DNA of 60,211 nt from Thermoplasmata archaeon (lineage in GTDB: Archaea; Thermoplasmatota; Thermoplasmata; Thermoplasmatales; GCA-001856825), in contig JAGDXP010000008.1 in the NCBI GenBank assembly GCA_023256475.1, positions 1 to 60,211 of the forward strand, written 5' to 3'. The notes beneath the pieces are model-generated. The model made no database searches, was not told where the DNA came from, and was given only the letters and a program-made list of their open reading frames with translations. Each line of letters starts with the position of its first letter. The first letter of the stretch is position 1. The position numbers were made by a program, and so were the translations under genes. Positions 28,744-37,771 of the stretch are shown here, piece after piece.

Positions 28744-28760
28744 ATATGATAGTATCATAT
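28744..28760. promoter_or_regulatory. Palindrome over the thioesterase promoter
   Basis: ATATGATA-G-TATCATAT has perfect eight-base arms around one central base. It begins eight bases upstream of the ATG at 28736 and covers its probable TATA and start site, a typical repressor position. Confidence 0.5.
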
Positions 28761-28782
28761 ATACATTATGCGTTCACAGTAG

Positions 28783-28796
28783 AGCAAAATTTTGCT
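28783..28796. promoter_or_regulatory. Perfect 14-base palindrome in the thioesterase / acyl-CoA synthetase spacer
   Basis: AGCAAAATTTTGCT is a perfect palindrome upstream of the thioesterase TATA region, in the 239-base divergent spacer 28737-28975. The rest of the spacer is AT-rich with a TATA-like TTTAATTA about 25 bases before the GTG at 28976. Nothing else was recognised in it. Confidence 0.45.
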
Positions 28797-28975
28797 ATTT
28801 AGCGAATCCTTCCATATGTTAAATTTATCTATGTAATTGAATAAACCATTATTTAATGATCTAAATGTTTTTTAATAAGTTTAAATTAATTGGTACAAAT
28901 TAAAAGAATAGTACATTGTCTTTGAAAAATTTACCAGCAATCAAAAGATTTAATTATTGATTAAAATTTTCCTAT

Positions 28976-30625
28976 GTGGAGCGAATCTGGCTGAAAAATT
29001 ATGATCCCAATGTGCCATATGACATTGAATGCAACATTGAAAAACCCTATGATTTTTTGAAGGAAACCGGTGAAAAATTTCCAAAGAAGGATGCTATAGT
29101 TTTTTACAACTTCAAAATGACATACGGGGAATTGAAGGAGAAGGTTGATAAATTTGCATCGTTCCTCAAGGATTTAGGTGTCAAGCATGGAGATAGGGTA
29201 GCCCTGGATCTTCCTAATTCACCTCAGTATATTATTGCCTATTATGCTATAAATAAAATTGGTGCCATTGAAGTTCAGATATCCCCTACATATTTCTCAA
29301 CAGAATTGAATCATATTTTAGGAGATTCTAAACCTGTGGTTTTGATAACATTTGATGACGTTGTTCCCAGGCTCAAGGATGTTAGATATAAAAATATGAA
29401 ATTAGTTGTAACTAGGATACAGGATTATCTCAATTTTCCTTTGTCATCTCTGTACACGATGAGTCAAAGGCTTAAGAAAAAATACATAAAATTTGATGAT
29501 TCTATTATTCCTTTCAAGAAATTTGAAGATTATCCACCATTGAAGGATGGACAGGGGGACAGAAATGATGTTGCTGTTCTCCAGTATACAGGAGGCACGA
29601 CTGGAATTCCCAAAGGAGCAATGCTGACTAACTATAATTTGGTGTGTAACACACTGCAATCATTGTCCGTGATCCCAGATGTGGAAATTGGAAAAGAATA
29701 TGTTATTTCAGCAATACCATTCTTTCATGTTTTTGGTATGACCGTGGCCCTTAACTTTCCGGTAAAGATTGGAGCAACATTGCTTTTGCAACCTAAACCT
29801 GATATTGATGGTATTTTCAAATTAATTAAAAAATACAAGCCTATGTTCTTACCCGGTGTTCCGACAATTTACATCAACATGCTAAATAACAAAAAGATAG
29901 AAAAAGTTGACATGACCCCTGTTAAGTATTGCATTTCCGGTTCTGCACCATTGCCTGTAGACGTAATAAAAAGGTGGGAAAAAGTGACCAATGGAGGGCA
30001 TTTGGTTGAAGGATATGGATTAACCGAGGCATCTCCTGTAACTCACCTAAATCCATTGAAAGGTAAGATTAAGGCTGGTTCCATAGGAGTTCCAGTGGCA
30101 TCCACCTATGCAAAGATTGTGGATGTGGAGACAGGAGAAAAAGAGTTACCCATAGGACAGGAAGGTGAACTTGTCATCAAGGGCCCCCAAGTGATGAAAG
30201 GGTACTGGAATAATGAAGAGGAAACAAAGAATGTTCTAAGGGATGGATGGCTATATACAGGCGATATAGCTAAAATGGATGATGATGGATATTTTTATAT
30301 AATCGACAGAAAAAAGGATGTTATAATAGTAGGTGGGTTCAACGTCTACCCTAGGGAAGTGGAAGAAATTCTTTACCAACATCCTAAGGTGAAGGAGGCT
30401 GCCGTGGTTGGGGTCAAGGAAGAAGTTCACGGAGAAGTGGTGAAAGCCTTTGTAGTCCTAAAAGACGGAGAAACTGCCACTGAGGAAGAGATTAAGAAAT
30501 TCTTTGAGGGGAAAATAGCCAAGTTCAAAATACCCAGAATAATTGAATTCAGGAAGGAACTGCCAAAAACAATGGTGGGCAAAATTCTTAGAAGAGAATT
30601 AAGAAATGATGAGAATAAAAATTAA
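28976..30625 (+). CDS. Long- or medium-chain acyl-CoA synthetase
   Basis: Activates fatty acids to acyl-CoA with ATP. 549 residues of the ANL superfamily. The P-loop motif is YTGGTTGIPKGAML, followed by YGLTEASPVTH, the adenylate-binding Asp in GWLYTGDIA, the hinge DRKKDVIIVGGFNVYPREVE and the catalytic Lys in PKTMVGKILRRE. The GTG start is placed by a TATA-like element about 25 bases upstream. Its stop overlaps that of the convergent acyl-CoA dehydrogenase gene by four bases. The chain-length preference cannot be told from sequence. Confidence 0.95.
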   Translation: MERIWLKNYDPNVPYDIECNIEKPYDFLKETGEKFPKKDAIVFYNFKMTYGELKEKVDKFASFLKDLGVKHGDRVALDLPNSPQYIIAYYAINKIGAIEVQISPTYFSTELNHILGDSKPVVLITFDDVVPRLKDVRYKNMKLVVTRIQDYLNFPLSSLYTMSQRLKKKYIKFDDSIIPFKKFEDYPPLKDGQGDRNDVAVLQYTGGTTGIPKGAMLTNYNLVCNTLQSLSVIPDVEIGKEYVISAIPFFHVFGMTVALNFPVKIGATLLLQPKPDIDGIFKLIKKYKPMFLPGVPTIYINMLNNKKIEKVDMTPVKYCISGSAPLPVDVIKRWEKVTNGGHLVEGYGLTEASPVTHLNPLKGKIKAGSIGVPVASTYAKIVDVETGEKELPIGQEGELVIKGPQVMKGYWNNEEETKNVLRDGWLYTGDIAKMDDDGYFYIIDRKKDVIIVGGFNVYPREVEEILYQHPKVKEAAVVGVKEEVHGEVVKAFVVLKDGETATEEEIKKFFEGKIAKFKIPRIIEFRKELPKTMVGKILRRELRNDENKN

Positions 30626-31653
30626 ATGAAGCCTGCCTCAGCCTCATAGAGTTTTGAAGCAAGCTTTTTCTTTTCTTCCTCTTCATTGTATAATAGGACT
30701 GAAAGTGACATTATATCTCTATAGAACTTCTCTACACCATAATCTTCTATGTATCCATAGCCTCCATGAACCTGAATTGAATTCTTAGTAATCTCCTTTG
30801 CAAGCTCTATAGATTTCATTTTCAGGAACAATATATCTGTGGAATCAGATTCGTTGGACAGGCTAGAATATAGAGAATTCTTGAGCATATAGAGCTCGTT
30901 GTATTGCATGCTAATGGGGAAAGCAATGGGCTGGAAATCCTTCAGTAGATTTCCAAAAGCCGACCTGACCTTGGAATATTCAATTGCTTTCAACAAAGAA
31001 CCCTCGGCTATTCCTAATGCCATCGCTGTTATGAATGGAGATGCCTCCTCATAAGCCTTTGTTAAATCCCCTTTGGTTCCAATTTTAATATAATCTTTCG
31101 TATTGAATTCAATTCTTCCAAACTTCAGCCCCCTAAAACCTAACTTTCTATGCACTTCGATTTCCCTGAAGCCACTTTTTATCAAATACAAATTGCCATC
31201 CGTGGCAGCTGCAATTACTAAATCGGCATCTGAATTCAAAACGTACCTCTTTGTTCCTATAAGCTTATCCCCGTCCAGATGAAGTTCATTTTCGTTCTCA
31301 TAGCCGCTCATAAGTTCAGCAAAGGCCACGGTTCCCCTCTTAATTCCCTGGGATACCTCATTAATGCTTTCCTCATCGGCCAGCTTGTGGAAAAGTACGT
31401 TGGTTATGAATACTTCCATGGCGACTGATGGGCTTGATGTGGATAGCATCTCGATTATTATTGAAAGAGCCTTCTTGTCCAAAACCTTGTTTCCGTCAAG
31501 TAGCTGAACCATACCCAGAAATCCTTGTTCTAGCATTGCCTTCCTTACCTGTTCCGGTATGCCTTCTTTTTCAATTTTTAGAGCTATATTGTCTAAATAT
31601 TTTGAATTGAAATCCTTCACAGAATTTTCTAGAATTCTATACTCCTCTTCCAT
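30622..31653 (-). CDS. Acyl-CoA dehydrogenase-like protein, probably non-catalytic partner
   Basis: 343 residues. It is recognisably an acyl-CoA dehydrogenase (SIQVHGGYGYIEDYGVEKFYRD in two parts, RSAFGNLLKDFQPIAFPISM) but shorter than usual. Where the catalytic Glu motif (W/Y-EGTSE) should follow YRD, it reads LSVLLYNEEEEKKK. FAD-binding segments in the middle domain are also weak. It starts immediately after the stop of the full-length dehydrogenase (TAG then ATG, no gap), so equimolar production and a mixed oligomer are plausible. Heteromeric acyl-CoA dehydrogenases with one active subunit are known in actinobacterial sterol catabolism; the parallel here is an inference. Confidence 0.82.
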   Translation of the reverse strand: MEEEYRILENSVKDFNSKYLDNIALKIEKEGIPEQVRKAMLEQGFLGMVQLLDGNKVLDKKALSIIIEMLSTSSPSVAMEVFITNVLFHKLADEESINEVSQGIKRGTVAFAELMSGYENENELHLDGDKLIGTKRYVLNSDADLVIAAATDGNLYLIKSGFREIEVHRKLGFRGLKFGRIEFNTKDYIKIGTKGDLTKAYEEASPFITAMALGIAEGSLLKAIEYSKVRSAFGNLLKDFQPIAFPISMQYNELYMLKNSLYSSLSNESDSTDILFLKMKSIELAKEITKNSIQVHGGYGYIEDYGVEKFYRDIMSLSVLLYNEEEEKKKLASKLYEAEAGFI

Positions 31654-32778
31654 CTACTTCCCTCCCTTCAGCATCATTCTTGATATTATAAGTTTTTCAA
31701 TTTCGCTTGTTCCTTCCCATATCTCCAAAATCCTTGCGTCCCTATAAAATCTCTCCAATTCACTGTCTAGCCCTTTCAATCCCATAATTTCCATTGCAAC
31801 CTTTGAGGCTAAAATTGCAGTTTCGCCTGAATAATACTTTGCCATAGAAGTTAACACTGGGTTGGGATTAAACTTGAAAAGATAGGATGCAGCCTTATAG
31901 GTGAGCCCCCTCGAAGCTTCTATTCTTGTCGCAATCTCTGCGAGCTTAAATTGGATATTTTCTAGTGGTTCACCCTGGCTATTTATGGGACCATATTTCT
32001 GTATGTGATTCATAAGCCTGTCTAAGATTCCCTGTGCAACCCCTAATCCTTGAGCAGCAACATATATTCTGGATATATTGAAGAATGTCATTATGTAGTA
32101 GAATCCCTTCCCCTCTTCACCTACCAGGTTCTCCTTGGGTACCTTCACATTGTCGAATACAAGTTCCGCTGTATTAGTGGCTCTAACTCCTAGCTTACCA
32201 TGAATTTTATTTGCTTTGAATCCTTCCCATTTGGACTCAACTATGAACACGCTCATACCCCTATGCCTTTTATCTGGAGAGGGAGGTGGGGATGTTCTGG
32301 CCAAAACAACGAAATAGTCTGCTATACCTCCATTGGTTATGAACATCTTTGCCCCGTTGAGAACATAATGGTCACCCTCTAGTTTGGCCTCAGTCTTGGC
32401 TGCAGCCACATCTGACCCGCCTACTGGTTCAGTAACAGCAAGGCCCATGATTTTTTGTCCGCTTAGAACAGGATTGAGATACTTTTCCTTTAATTGATCC
32501 GACCCATAAAGCATCAATACTTCTGAACCGAAAGCTGGAACAGTGGTTGATATTCCTAATCCTGGGTCCCTTCTGCAGAGCTCCTCTATGGTCACCAGAA
32601 TTTTCCATGGGTTGGAATAATCCATCAGATTCTCCCTATTTGAATATTCCAGCAGCTCCATCGGGAATTTTTCCTCCCTATCCATTTTGTCAGCCAATTC
32701 TTCTGTGAAATATTTTTCCGCAAATTCTCTAGCCTTGTTTATTGCAGAAATCATATCCTCATCCATTTCAAAATCCAT
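31654..32778 (-). CDS. Acyl-CoA dehydrogenase
   Basis: First oxidative step of beta-oxidation, passing electrons to ETF. 374 residues from the ATG at 32778, chosen because GAGGTGAG precedes it; a longer frame to 32850 would read into the thiolase gene. Motifs are AVTEPVGGSDVAAAKTEA (FAD and substrate site), FITNGGIADYFVV and the catalytic-Glu region ILEIWEGTSEIEKLIISRM. It lies between thiolase and the degenerate dehydrogenase in one operon on the minus strand. Confidence 0.95.
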   Translation of the reverse strand: MDFEMDEDMISAINKAREFAEKYFTEELADKMDREEKFPMELLEYSNRENLMDYSNPWKILVTIEELCRRDPGLGISTTVPAFGSEVLMLYGSDQLKEKYLNPVLSGQKIMGLAVTEPVGGSDVAAAKTEAKLEGDHYVLNGAKMFITNGGIADYFVVLARTSPPPSPDKRHRGMSVFIVESKWEGFKANKIHGKLGVRATNTAELVFDNVKVPKENLVGEEGKGFYYIMTFFNISRIYVAAQGLGVAQGILDRLMNHIQKYGPINSQGEPLENIQFKLAEIATRIEASRGLTYKAASYLFKFNPNPVLTSMAKYYSGETAILASKVAMEIMGLKGLDSELERFYRDARILEIWEGTSEIEKLIISRMMLKGGK

Positions 32779-32788
32779 TTTTCTCACC

Positions 32789-33979
32789 TCATACATTCTC
32801 CAGAACCACTGAATAACCTTGGCCTCCTCCAACGCAAAGTGTTGCAACACCCAGCTTCCTATTTGATTGCTTTAACTGCCTAGCCAACGTTCCCACAAGT
32901 CTTGCACCTGATGCACCTAGAGGATGACCCAAGGCTATGGCACCTCCCTTCTGGTTAACCTTTTCTCTTGGAATACCTAATTCCTTCATTGCATTCAAAA
33001 CTACCACCGCAAAGGCTTCATTTATCTCCCATAAATCAATGTCATCAACACTTAGTTCCGCTTTAGATAGAGCCTTTTTCGAAGCCGGTACCGGGCCCTC
33101 ACCCATTATGGAAGGATCCACTCCGGCCCACCCAAAGGATCTAATTTTTGCCATGGGTTTGAGTCCATATTCGTCCATTGCCTTCTCTGACATGACCATC
33201 ACTAGAGACGCACCAGCGTTTAGTGGAGATGAATTTCCAGCTGTTATAACACCATCCTGTTGGAATGCTGGTGGAAGTTTTTCTATCTGCTCAAGTGTTG
33301 TGTCTGGTCTCAGACTCTGATCTTTATCAACCTTGATCATTTCGCCGTTGTATTCCACTTCAACTGGTAAGATCTCATCCTTGAAGTAACCCTCATCATA
33401 TGCTTTTGCCGCTAGCTTATGGCTCTCATATGAAAACTTGTCCATCTCCTTTTTATCTATGCCCTTGACCCTTGCTAATTTTTCTGCGGTTAGTCCCATT
33501 GAAAATCCTGTTTTCATGTCATATTTCATATACTCCGGCCTCAAGAGAAGTTTCAAATTAGGTTCAACATGAGGGTTATTGTTTAATGGAACATGAGTCA
33601 TGTGCTCCATTCCGCCGGCCATAATTATATCTGAATTCCCTGTCATAATCTCCATAGCTCCTATGGTGATTGCATTCATTGATGATGAACAGGCCCTATC
33701 CAACGCCATGGCAGGTACTTCCACTGGTAGCTGCGCCAAGAGTACTGGTTGCCTACCACCGTACATCCACTGTTCTCCAACCTGAAATGCTGATCCCAAT
33801 ATGACATCATTTATCTCCTTTGCCTTTATTCCAGTTGATTTAATCGCGTCCTTCATTAGCATTGCCAGAACTTCATCCATCCTTATGTTGTTAAAAATAT
33901 CTTTTGATGGTTCCGTAGGCCTAGATCTGGAAAAAGCACTTCTCTTGAAATAGACTAGATAAGCGTCTCGAAGACTCAT
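32789..33979 (-). CDS. Acetyl-CoA acyltransferase (thiolase)
   Basis: Cleaves 3-ketoacyl-CoA with CoA, or condenses two acetyl-CoA. 396 residues. Motifs are DRACSSSMNAITIG (nucleophile Cys), AGGMEHMTHVP, GGAIALGHPLGASGARLVG (active-site His) and TLCVGGGQG (second catalytic Cys). The ATG at 33979 is preferred over a TTG two codons upstream. It is the first gene of the thiolase-dehydrogenase-dehydrogenase operon. The degradative direction is suggested by the neighbours, not by sequence. Confidence 0.95.
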   Translation of the reverse strand: MSLRDAYLVYFKRSAFSRSRPTEPSKDIFNNIRMDEVLAMLMKDAIKSTGIKAKEINDVILGSAFQVGEQWMYGGRQPVLLAQLPVEVPAMALDRACSSSMNAITIGAMEIMTGNSDIIMAGGMEHMTHVPLNNNPHVEPNLKLLLRPEYMKYDMKTGFSMGLTAEKLARVKGIDKKEMDKFSYESHKLAAKAYDEGYFKDEILPVEVEYNGEMIKVDKDQSLRPDTTLEQIEKLPPAFQQDGVITAGNSSPLNAGASLVMVMSEKAMDEYGLKPMAKIRSFGWAGVDPSIMGEGPVPASKKALSKAELSVDDIDLWEINEAFAVVVLNAMKELGIPREKVNQKGGAIALGHPLGASGARLVGTLARQLKQSNRKLGVATLCVGGGQGYSVVLENV

Positions 33980-34102
33980 ATTCAATCATGATAATCCCAT
34001 ATTTAATTAAATCGCATAATTTATCGGGGTAAAATACGAATTTATGTACGAACATCTTAAAAAAGTAATAATATTTGGAATGAATTTTAGTTTGGTGCTA
34101 AT
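33980..34102. promoter_or_regulatory. Divergent promoter region, thiolase operon / etfBA
   Basis: A 123-base spacer. On the minus strand ATTTAATTAAAT (about 30 bases before the thiolase ATG) is palindromic and TATA-like. ATGTACGAACAT at 34044-34055 is an imperfect inverted repeat (ATGT/ACAT arms) midway between the two genes and could let one regulator control both. The etfB start has a weak GGTG ribosome site. Confidence 0.4.
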
Positions 34103-34849
34103 ATGCCCTATAATATTGTAGTTCTTGTAAAGCAGATACCTGACCTAGAACTGATAAAAATAAACAAAGATACGGGAGCTCCCGTACTTGAAGGGGTTCC
34201 ATACAGATTTGAAAATTTAAGCAAAAATGCTGTGGAGGCCGCAGTGAGGTTGAAAGAGAAATATGGTGGCAAAGTGACTGCTATTATGTTTGGAAATGAG
34301 AAGGGGACACAGGTCATGAAAGAGGCATATGCCATGGGAGTTGATGATGGTTACATTATCACCGGATATACCGAAAGCAACCCAAGATTCACTGCAAAGG
34401 TATTGGCGAACAAAATAAAGCAGATCCCACACGATATAATTATCTTGGGAAATCAATCAGCGGATTCAATGTCCGGGATGCTGGGGAGTTTCCTTGCCAC
34501 CCAACTTAACTACCCGTTGCTGTCCAATGCTCTGAAAATTGAAATTAATGACAAGACAGTAACTGCTTCCGAGGGAACTGAGAAATTTGTGGCAGATGAA
34601 GCTGCTCCTCTTCCCTGTGTTATATCGGTTACTCAGGAGACCAATGAACCCAGATTCCCACCCGTTATGATGATAATGAAGGCGGGTCAGAAGAAGATAA
34701 ACATAGAACCACTTAATTTACCCGCTGAATCCTATTCAAAGGTATTAAGCAAACTGGCTCCAAAGAGCGAGAGGAAGAGAATAATATTCGAAGATATGGA
34801 TAAGGGATTGCCAGAGATCGTAAAGGTCATAAAAGAGGTGGTAAAATGA
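34103..34849 (+). CDS. etfB: Electron transfer flavoprotein, beta subunit
   Basis: 248 residues. Pairs with EtfA to carry electrons from acyl-CoA dehydrogenases. It starts NIVVLVKQIPDLELIKIN and has the nucleotide-binding adenosine-phosphate region (KNAVEAAVRLKEKYGGKV, NQSADSMSGMLGSFLATQL), all typical of EtfB. Its stop overlaps the etfA start (ATGA). It lies opposite the thiolase-dehydrogenase operon, consistent with common use in beta-oxidation. Confidence 0.95.
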   Translation: MPYNIVVLVKQIPDLELIKINKDTGAPVLEGVPYRFENLSKNAVEAAVRLKEKYGGKVTAIMFGNEKGTQVMKEAYAMGVDDGYIITGYTESNPRFTAKVLANKIKQIPHDIIILGNQSADSMSGMLGSFLATQLNYPLLSNALKIEINDKTVTASEGTEKFVADEAAPLPCVISVTQETNEPRFPPVMMIMKAGQKKINIEPLNLPAESYSKVLSKLAPKSERKRIIFEDMDKGLPEIVKVIKEVVK

Positions 34850-35727
34850 GGACACTTATTTTTGCAGATAATTACGATATAGCCAAGCAAATTATGGGTA
34901 GAGCTCTGCAAGATTCTCAGTTCACGCTAATGACCACAGAGTCAAACGAAGATTTACAGAATTATGGGGCAGAAAGGGTTATATTTCTAAAGGGCCAACC
35001 TGTATACAGTTGCATAGGGGAGACAATAATATCTGAATTTAAAAAGGGATACGACTTTATATTAATTGGTTCTACGACTATCGGAAGGGATGTGGCTGCA
35101 TATGTATCCAATAAGCTAAACATTGATTATATGCCTGAAGTATTCAATTACAGATTCGAAGGCAATAAGCTGATCACTAAGAGATTCTCACTAGGTGGGA
35201 AGGTAGTTCTTGAAGAAGAGAGCAGTGCAAAGGTACTAACTGTTACTCCGGGAATAGGTGAAGGAGTAAGATCTGAAAAGAAAAGCCCTTCAGAGGAGAT
35301 TAAAATCCCGGACGGGCCAATAAAGGTTTTAGGTGTGAATCCGAAGCAGTCGCAGGGAGTAGACATAGAGAAGGCAGATGTAATTGTTTCAGTGGGCAGA
35401 GGACTTGGAAAGAAGGAAGGTCTTGCATTGATAGAACAGCTTGCTAAGAAGGTTAAGGGTGAAATTGCTGGTTCGAGGCCTGTTTGCCTTGATTATCACT
35501 GGCTTAGCGAGGAGAGACAGGTAGGATATTCAGGTAAAAAGGTTAGGCCTAAAATATACATAGCCATAGGAATATCTGGACAGATTCAGCACATTGCAGG
35601 TATGAGAGATTCAAAGACCGTAATCGCCATAAACAAAGATAAGAATGCACCCATATTCCAAGAGTGTGATTATGGACTTGTTGCTGATTTGTACAAGGCT
35701 GTTCCAAAATTAATTGAAATGCTTTAA
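34846..35727 (+). CDS. etfA: Electron transfer flavoprotein, alpha subunit
   Basis: 293 residues. The C-terminal FAD domain shows VSVGRGLGKKEGLALIEQL, SRPVCLDYHWLSEERQVG, YIAIGISGQIQHIAGM and VIAINKDKNAPIFQECDYGL, all expected for EtfA. The N-terminal domain is about 20 residues shorter than in many bacterial forms. It is translationally coupled to etfB. It is convergent with the membrane iron-sulfur protein that probably accepts its electrons. Confidence 0.95.
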   Translation: MRTLIFADNYDIAKQIMGRALQDSQFTLMTTESNEDLQNYGAERVIFLKGQPVYSCIGETIISEFKKGYDFILIGSTTIGRDVAAYVSNKLNIDYMPEVFNYRFEGNKLITKRFSLGGKVVLEEESSAKVLTVTPGIGEGVRSEKKSPSEEIKIPDGPIKVLGVNPKQSQGVDIEKADVIVSVGRGLGKKEGLALIEQLAKKVKGEIAGSRPVCLDYHWLSEERQVGYSGKKVRPKIYIAIGISGQIQHIAGMRDSKTVIAINKDKNAPIFQECDYGLVADLYKAVPKLIEML

Positions 35728-35746
35728 AATGAAAAATAATTAATTT

Positions 35747-37756
35747 TTAATTTTTCAAATTTTCAGCAACAAATTCCGCAATGTCCTTTACCTTGATCTT
35801 GTCCTCTCTATTGGTTACCTTTCTGGCATCATCTAGCATTGTCATACAATAAGGGCATGCGGTGATAACTGTGCTGGCATTTATCTTGTCTGCCTGCTCA
35901 ATTCTTGCATGTGAGATCTTTGTACCTACATTTTCTTCCATCCACATTCTGGCACCACCAGCTCCGCAGCAAAGACCCTTGGTCTTGTTCATTTCCATTT
36001 CCTGGAAGTTGTCTGTTAAGTTTAAGATGATTTCTCTCGGTGCATCTATCACCCTGTTGTACCTTGCCAAATAGCACGAATCGTGATACGTGAACTTTTC
36101 AATATTTTTCTTATCCTGAAGCTTTATTTTTCCGGATTTTATTAATTCATCAATTAGCTCAGTGTGGTGTATAACTTCGAGCTCTATGCCCTTGTAATCA
36201 TTCTTAAAGGTGTTGAAACAGTGTGGGCATATGGTGATAATTTTCTTCACATTGTATTTTTTGAATGTTTCGATGTTATTATTGGTTAACATTTGCGCCA
36301 GATATTCGTTTCCTGACCTCCTTGCTGGATCTCCACTACAAGTCTCCTGTGAACCCAATATGGCATAAGAAACCCCTGCAGAGTTCAAAATCTTAACGAA
36401 AGATTTTGCAATCTCCTGGTTCCTTGGATCGTATGAAGCTGAGCAACCAACCCAGAAAAGGTATTCAAACTTCGTTTCAGGTTCCTTTGACAGATCTGGA
36501 ACATTTAAACCTTCAGCCCAGGCTGCCCTAGTAGAAGGGTCGTTTGCCCATGGACTTCCATATGATTCCATATTTCTGTACATTTCAAGCACCTGCTTTG
36601 GTGCGCTTCCCTTATTAAGTACCAAGGACCTCCTCATATCGATTATCTTGTCAACATGATTTATCATTACGGGACATGCCTCAACACATGCACTGCAAGT
36701 AGTGCAAGCCCACAGATCCTCTTCTGTGATTACATTACCAGGTATTTCCTTGAATGGAAAATCAGAGGGAGCTCCTTTTCTCCTATATTCTTCTCCTTCT
36801 TGCATTATGTCCATTCTTATATCCCAGATTATACTTCTCGGCGATAGTGTTTTCCCCGTTAGGTTAGCTGGGCAATTAGCCGTGCATCTACCGCATTCAG
36901 TGCATGAGTAAAAATCAAGGTAATCCTTCCATGAAAAATCCCTGATGTCCGTAGCTCCAAACCTAGTTTGTTTTTCAAAATCAATCGGCTCTACTGCCCC
37001 CCTTGGCTTATCATCCGCAAGAAGCACGTTGAATGGTGCTGCTACAATATGCAAATGCTTGGAATTGGGGATATATGCTAAAAATACCAGGAAAACACCT
37101 ATGTGTATTGAATAGATTATCCAATAGAGAATCACAGCCTCATAGGAACTCATATGCGGTATTAACTTAGATACGAGGAAGCTGAATGGTGTGACTGTTG
37201 GGGGCAGACCCTCCATTATGCTTCCAGGTATTCCCTTAGTATAGCCATCGATTCTCAAGGCAGATAACAAAAGGTAGGTTATCATCAATGTCTCTACTAG
37301 AGCCAATATGAATGCAGCCTCAAAGCCATTGAACCCCTGATATCTTTTAATCTTCCTTATCCACCTTCTATAAACAGCATATATGACATCGATTGCAACT
37401 ATTACTGCAAACAAGTCCACAGTGAAGAAGATGGCATACTCCGCAACTCCATGAATTGGAAATACGAATGATGGGTCCAGGGACGTAATCAACAGATCAG
37501 AGGAGTAAAATGCAAAAGCAAGAAAACCCCAAAACATGAGAGCATGCATTATACCCCCGCTGGTTTCCTTGAAAAGTTTCCCCTGGAATATGACGTTCCT
37601 GAAGCCTAGATAAATTCGCCAGGCAATATTCGGTTTTATCTCCTTTTTCTTCTGCGGAATTTTTACCATGTACCATAGCAGTCGATAAATTGCATAGAGG
37701 AACAGACTCAATGAAATTAAAAGAAAAATCAGAACTATGATTGAAAACAGATACAT
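35747..37756 (-). CDS. Membrane iron-sulfur oxidoreductase, ETF:quinone oxidoreductase-like (EtfD/HdrD type)
   Basis: 669 residues. About 230 N-terminal residues form a multi-helix NarI-like membrane domain (YLFSIIVLIFLLISLSLFLY, ALMFWGFLAFAFYSSDLLI). Two 4Fe-4S motifs follow, CTECGRCTANCP and CTTCSACVEACP. Two cysteine-rich CCG-type modules come next, with TICPHCFNTF, HDSCYLARYN, LCCGAGGARMW and ITACPYCMTML. Proteins of this type link to ETF and reduce (mena)quinone in several prokaryotes. The position between etfBA and the hydroxyacyl-CoA dehydrogenase gene supports the same role here. A heterodisulfide-reductase role is less likely because no HdrA-type partner is present. Confidence 0.88.
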   Translation of the reverse strand: MYLFSIIVLIFLLISLSLFLYAIYRLLWYMVKIPQKKKEIKPNIAWRIYLGFRNVIFQGKLFKETSGGIMHALMFWGFLAFAFYSSDLLITSLDPSFVFPIHGVAEYAIFFTVDLFAVIVAIDVIYAVYRRWIRKIKRYQGFNGFEAAFILALVETLMITYLLLSALRIDGYTKGIPGSIMEGLPPTVTPFSFLVSKLIPHMSSYEAVILYWIIYSIHIGVFLVFLAYIPNSKHLHIVAAPFNVLLADDKPRGAVEPIDFEKQTRFGATDIRDFSWKDYLDFYSCTECGRCTANCPANLTGKTLSPRSIIWDIRMDIMQEGEEYRRKGAPSDFPFKEIPGNVITEEDLWACTTCSACVEACPVMINHVDKIIDMRRSLVLNKGSAPKQVLEMYRNMESYGSPWANDPSTRAAWAEGLNVPDLSKEPETKFEYLFWVGCSASYDPRNQEIAKSFVKILNSAGVSYAILGSQETCSGDPARRSGNEYLAQMLTNNNIETFKKYNVKKIITICPHCFNTFKNDYKGIELEVIHHTELIDELIKSGKIKLQDKKNIEKFTYHDSCYLARYNRVIDAPREIILNLTDNFQEMEMNKTKGLCCGAGGARMWMEENVGTKISHARIEQADKINASTVITACPYCMTMLDDARKVTNREDKIKVKDIAEFVAENLKN

Positions 37757-37771
37757 CTTTTTCTCTCACCT

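Noticed and set aside
32937-33320. 127-residue plus-strand frame inside thiolase
   Set aside because: Lies fully opposite thiolase coding sequence with conserved catalytic motifs; composition is that of a shadow frame.
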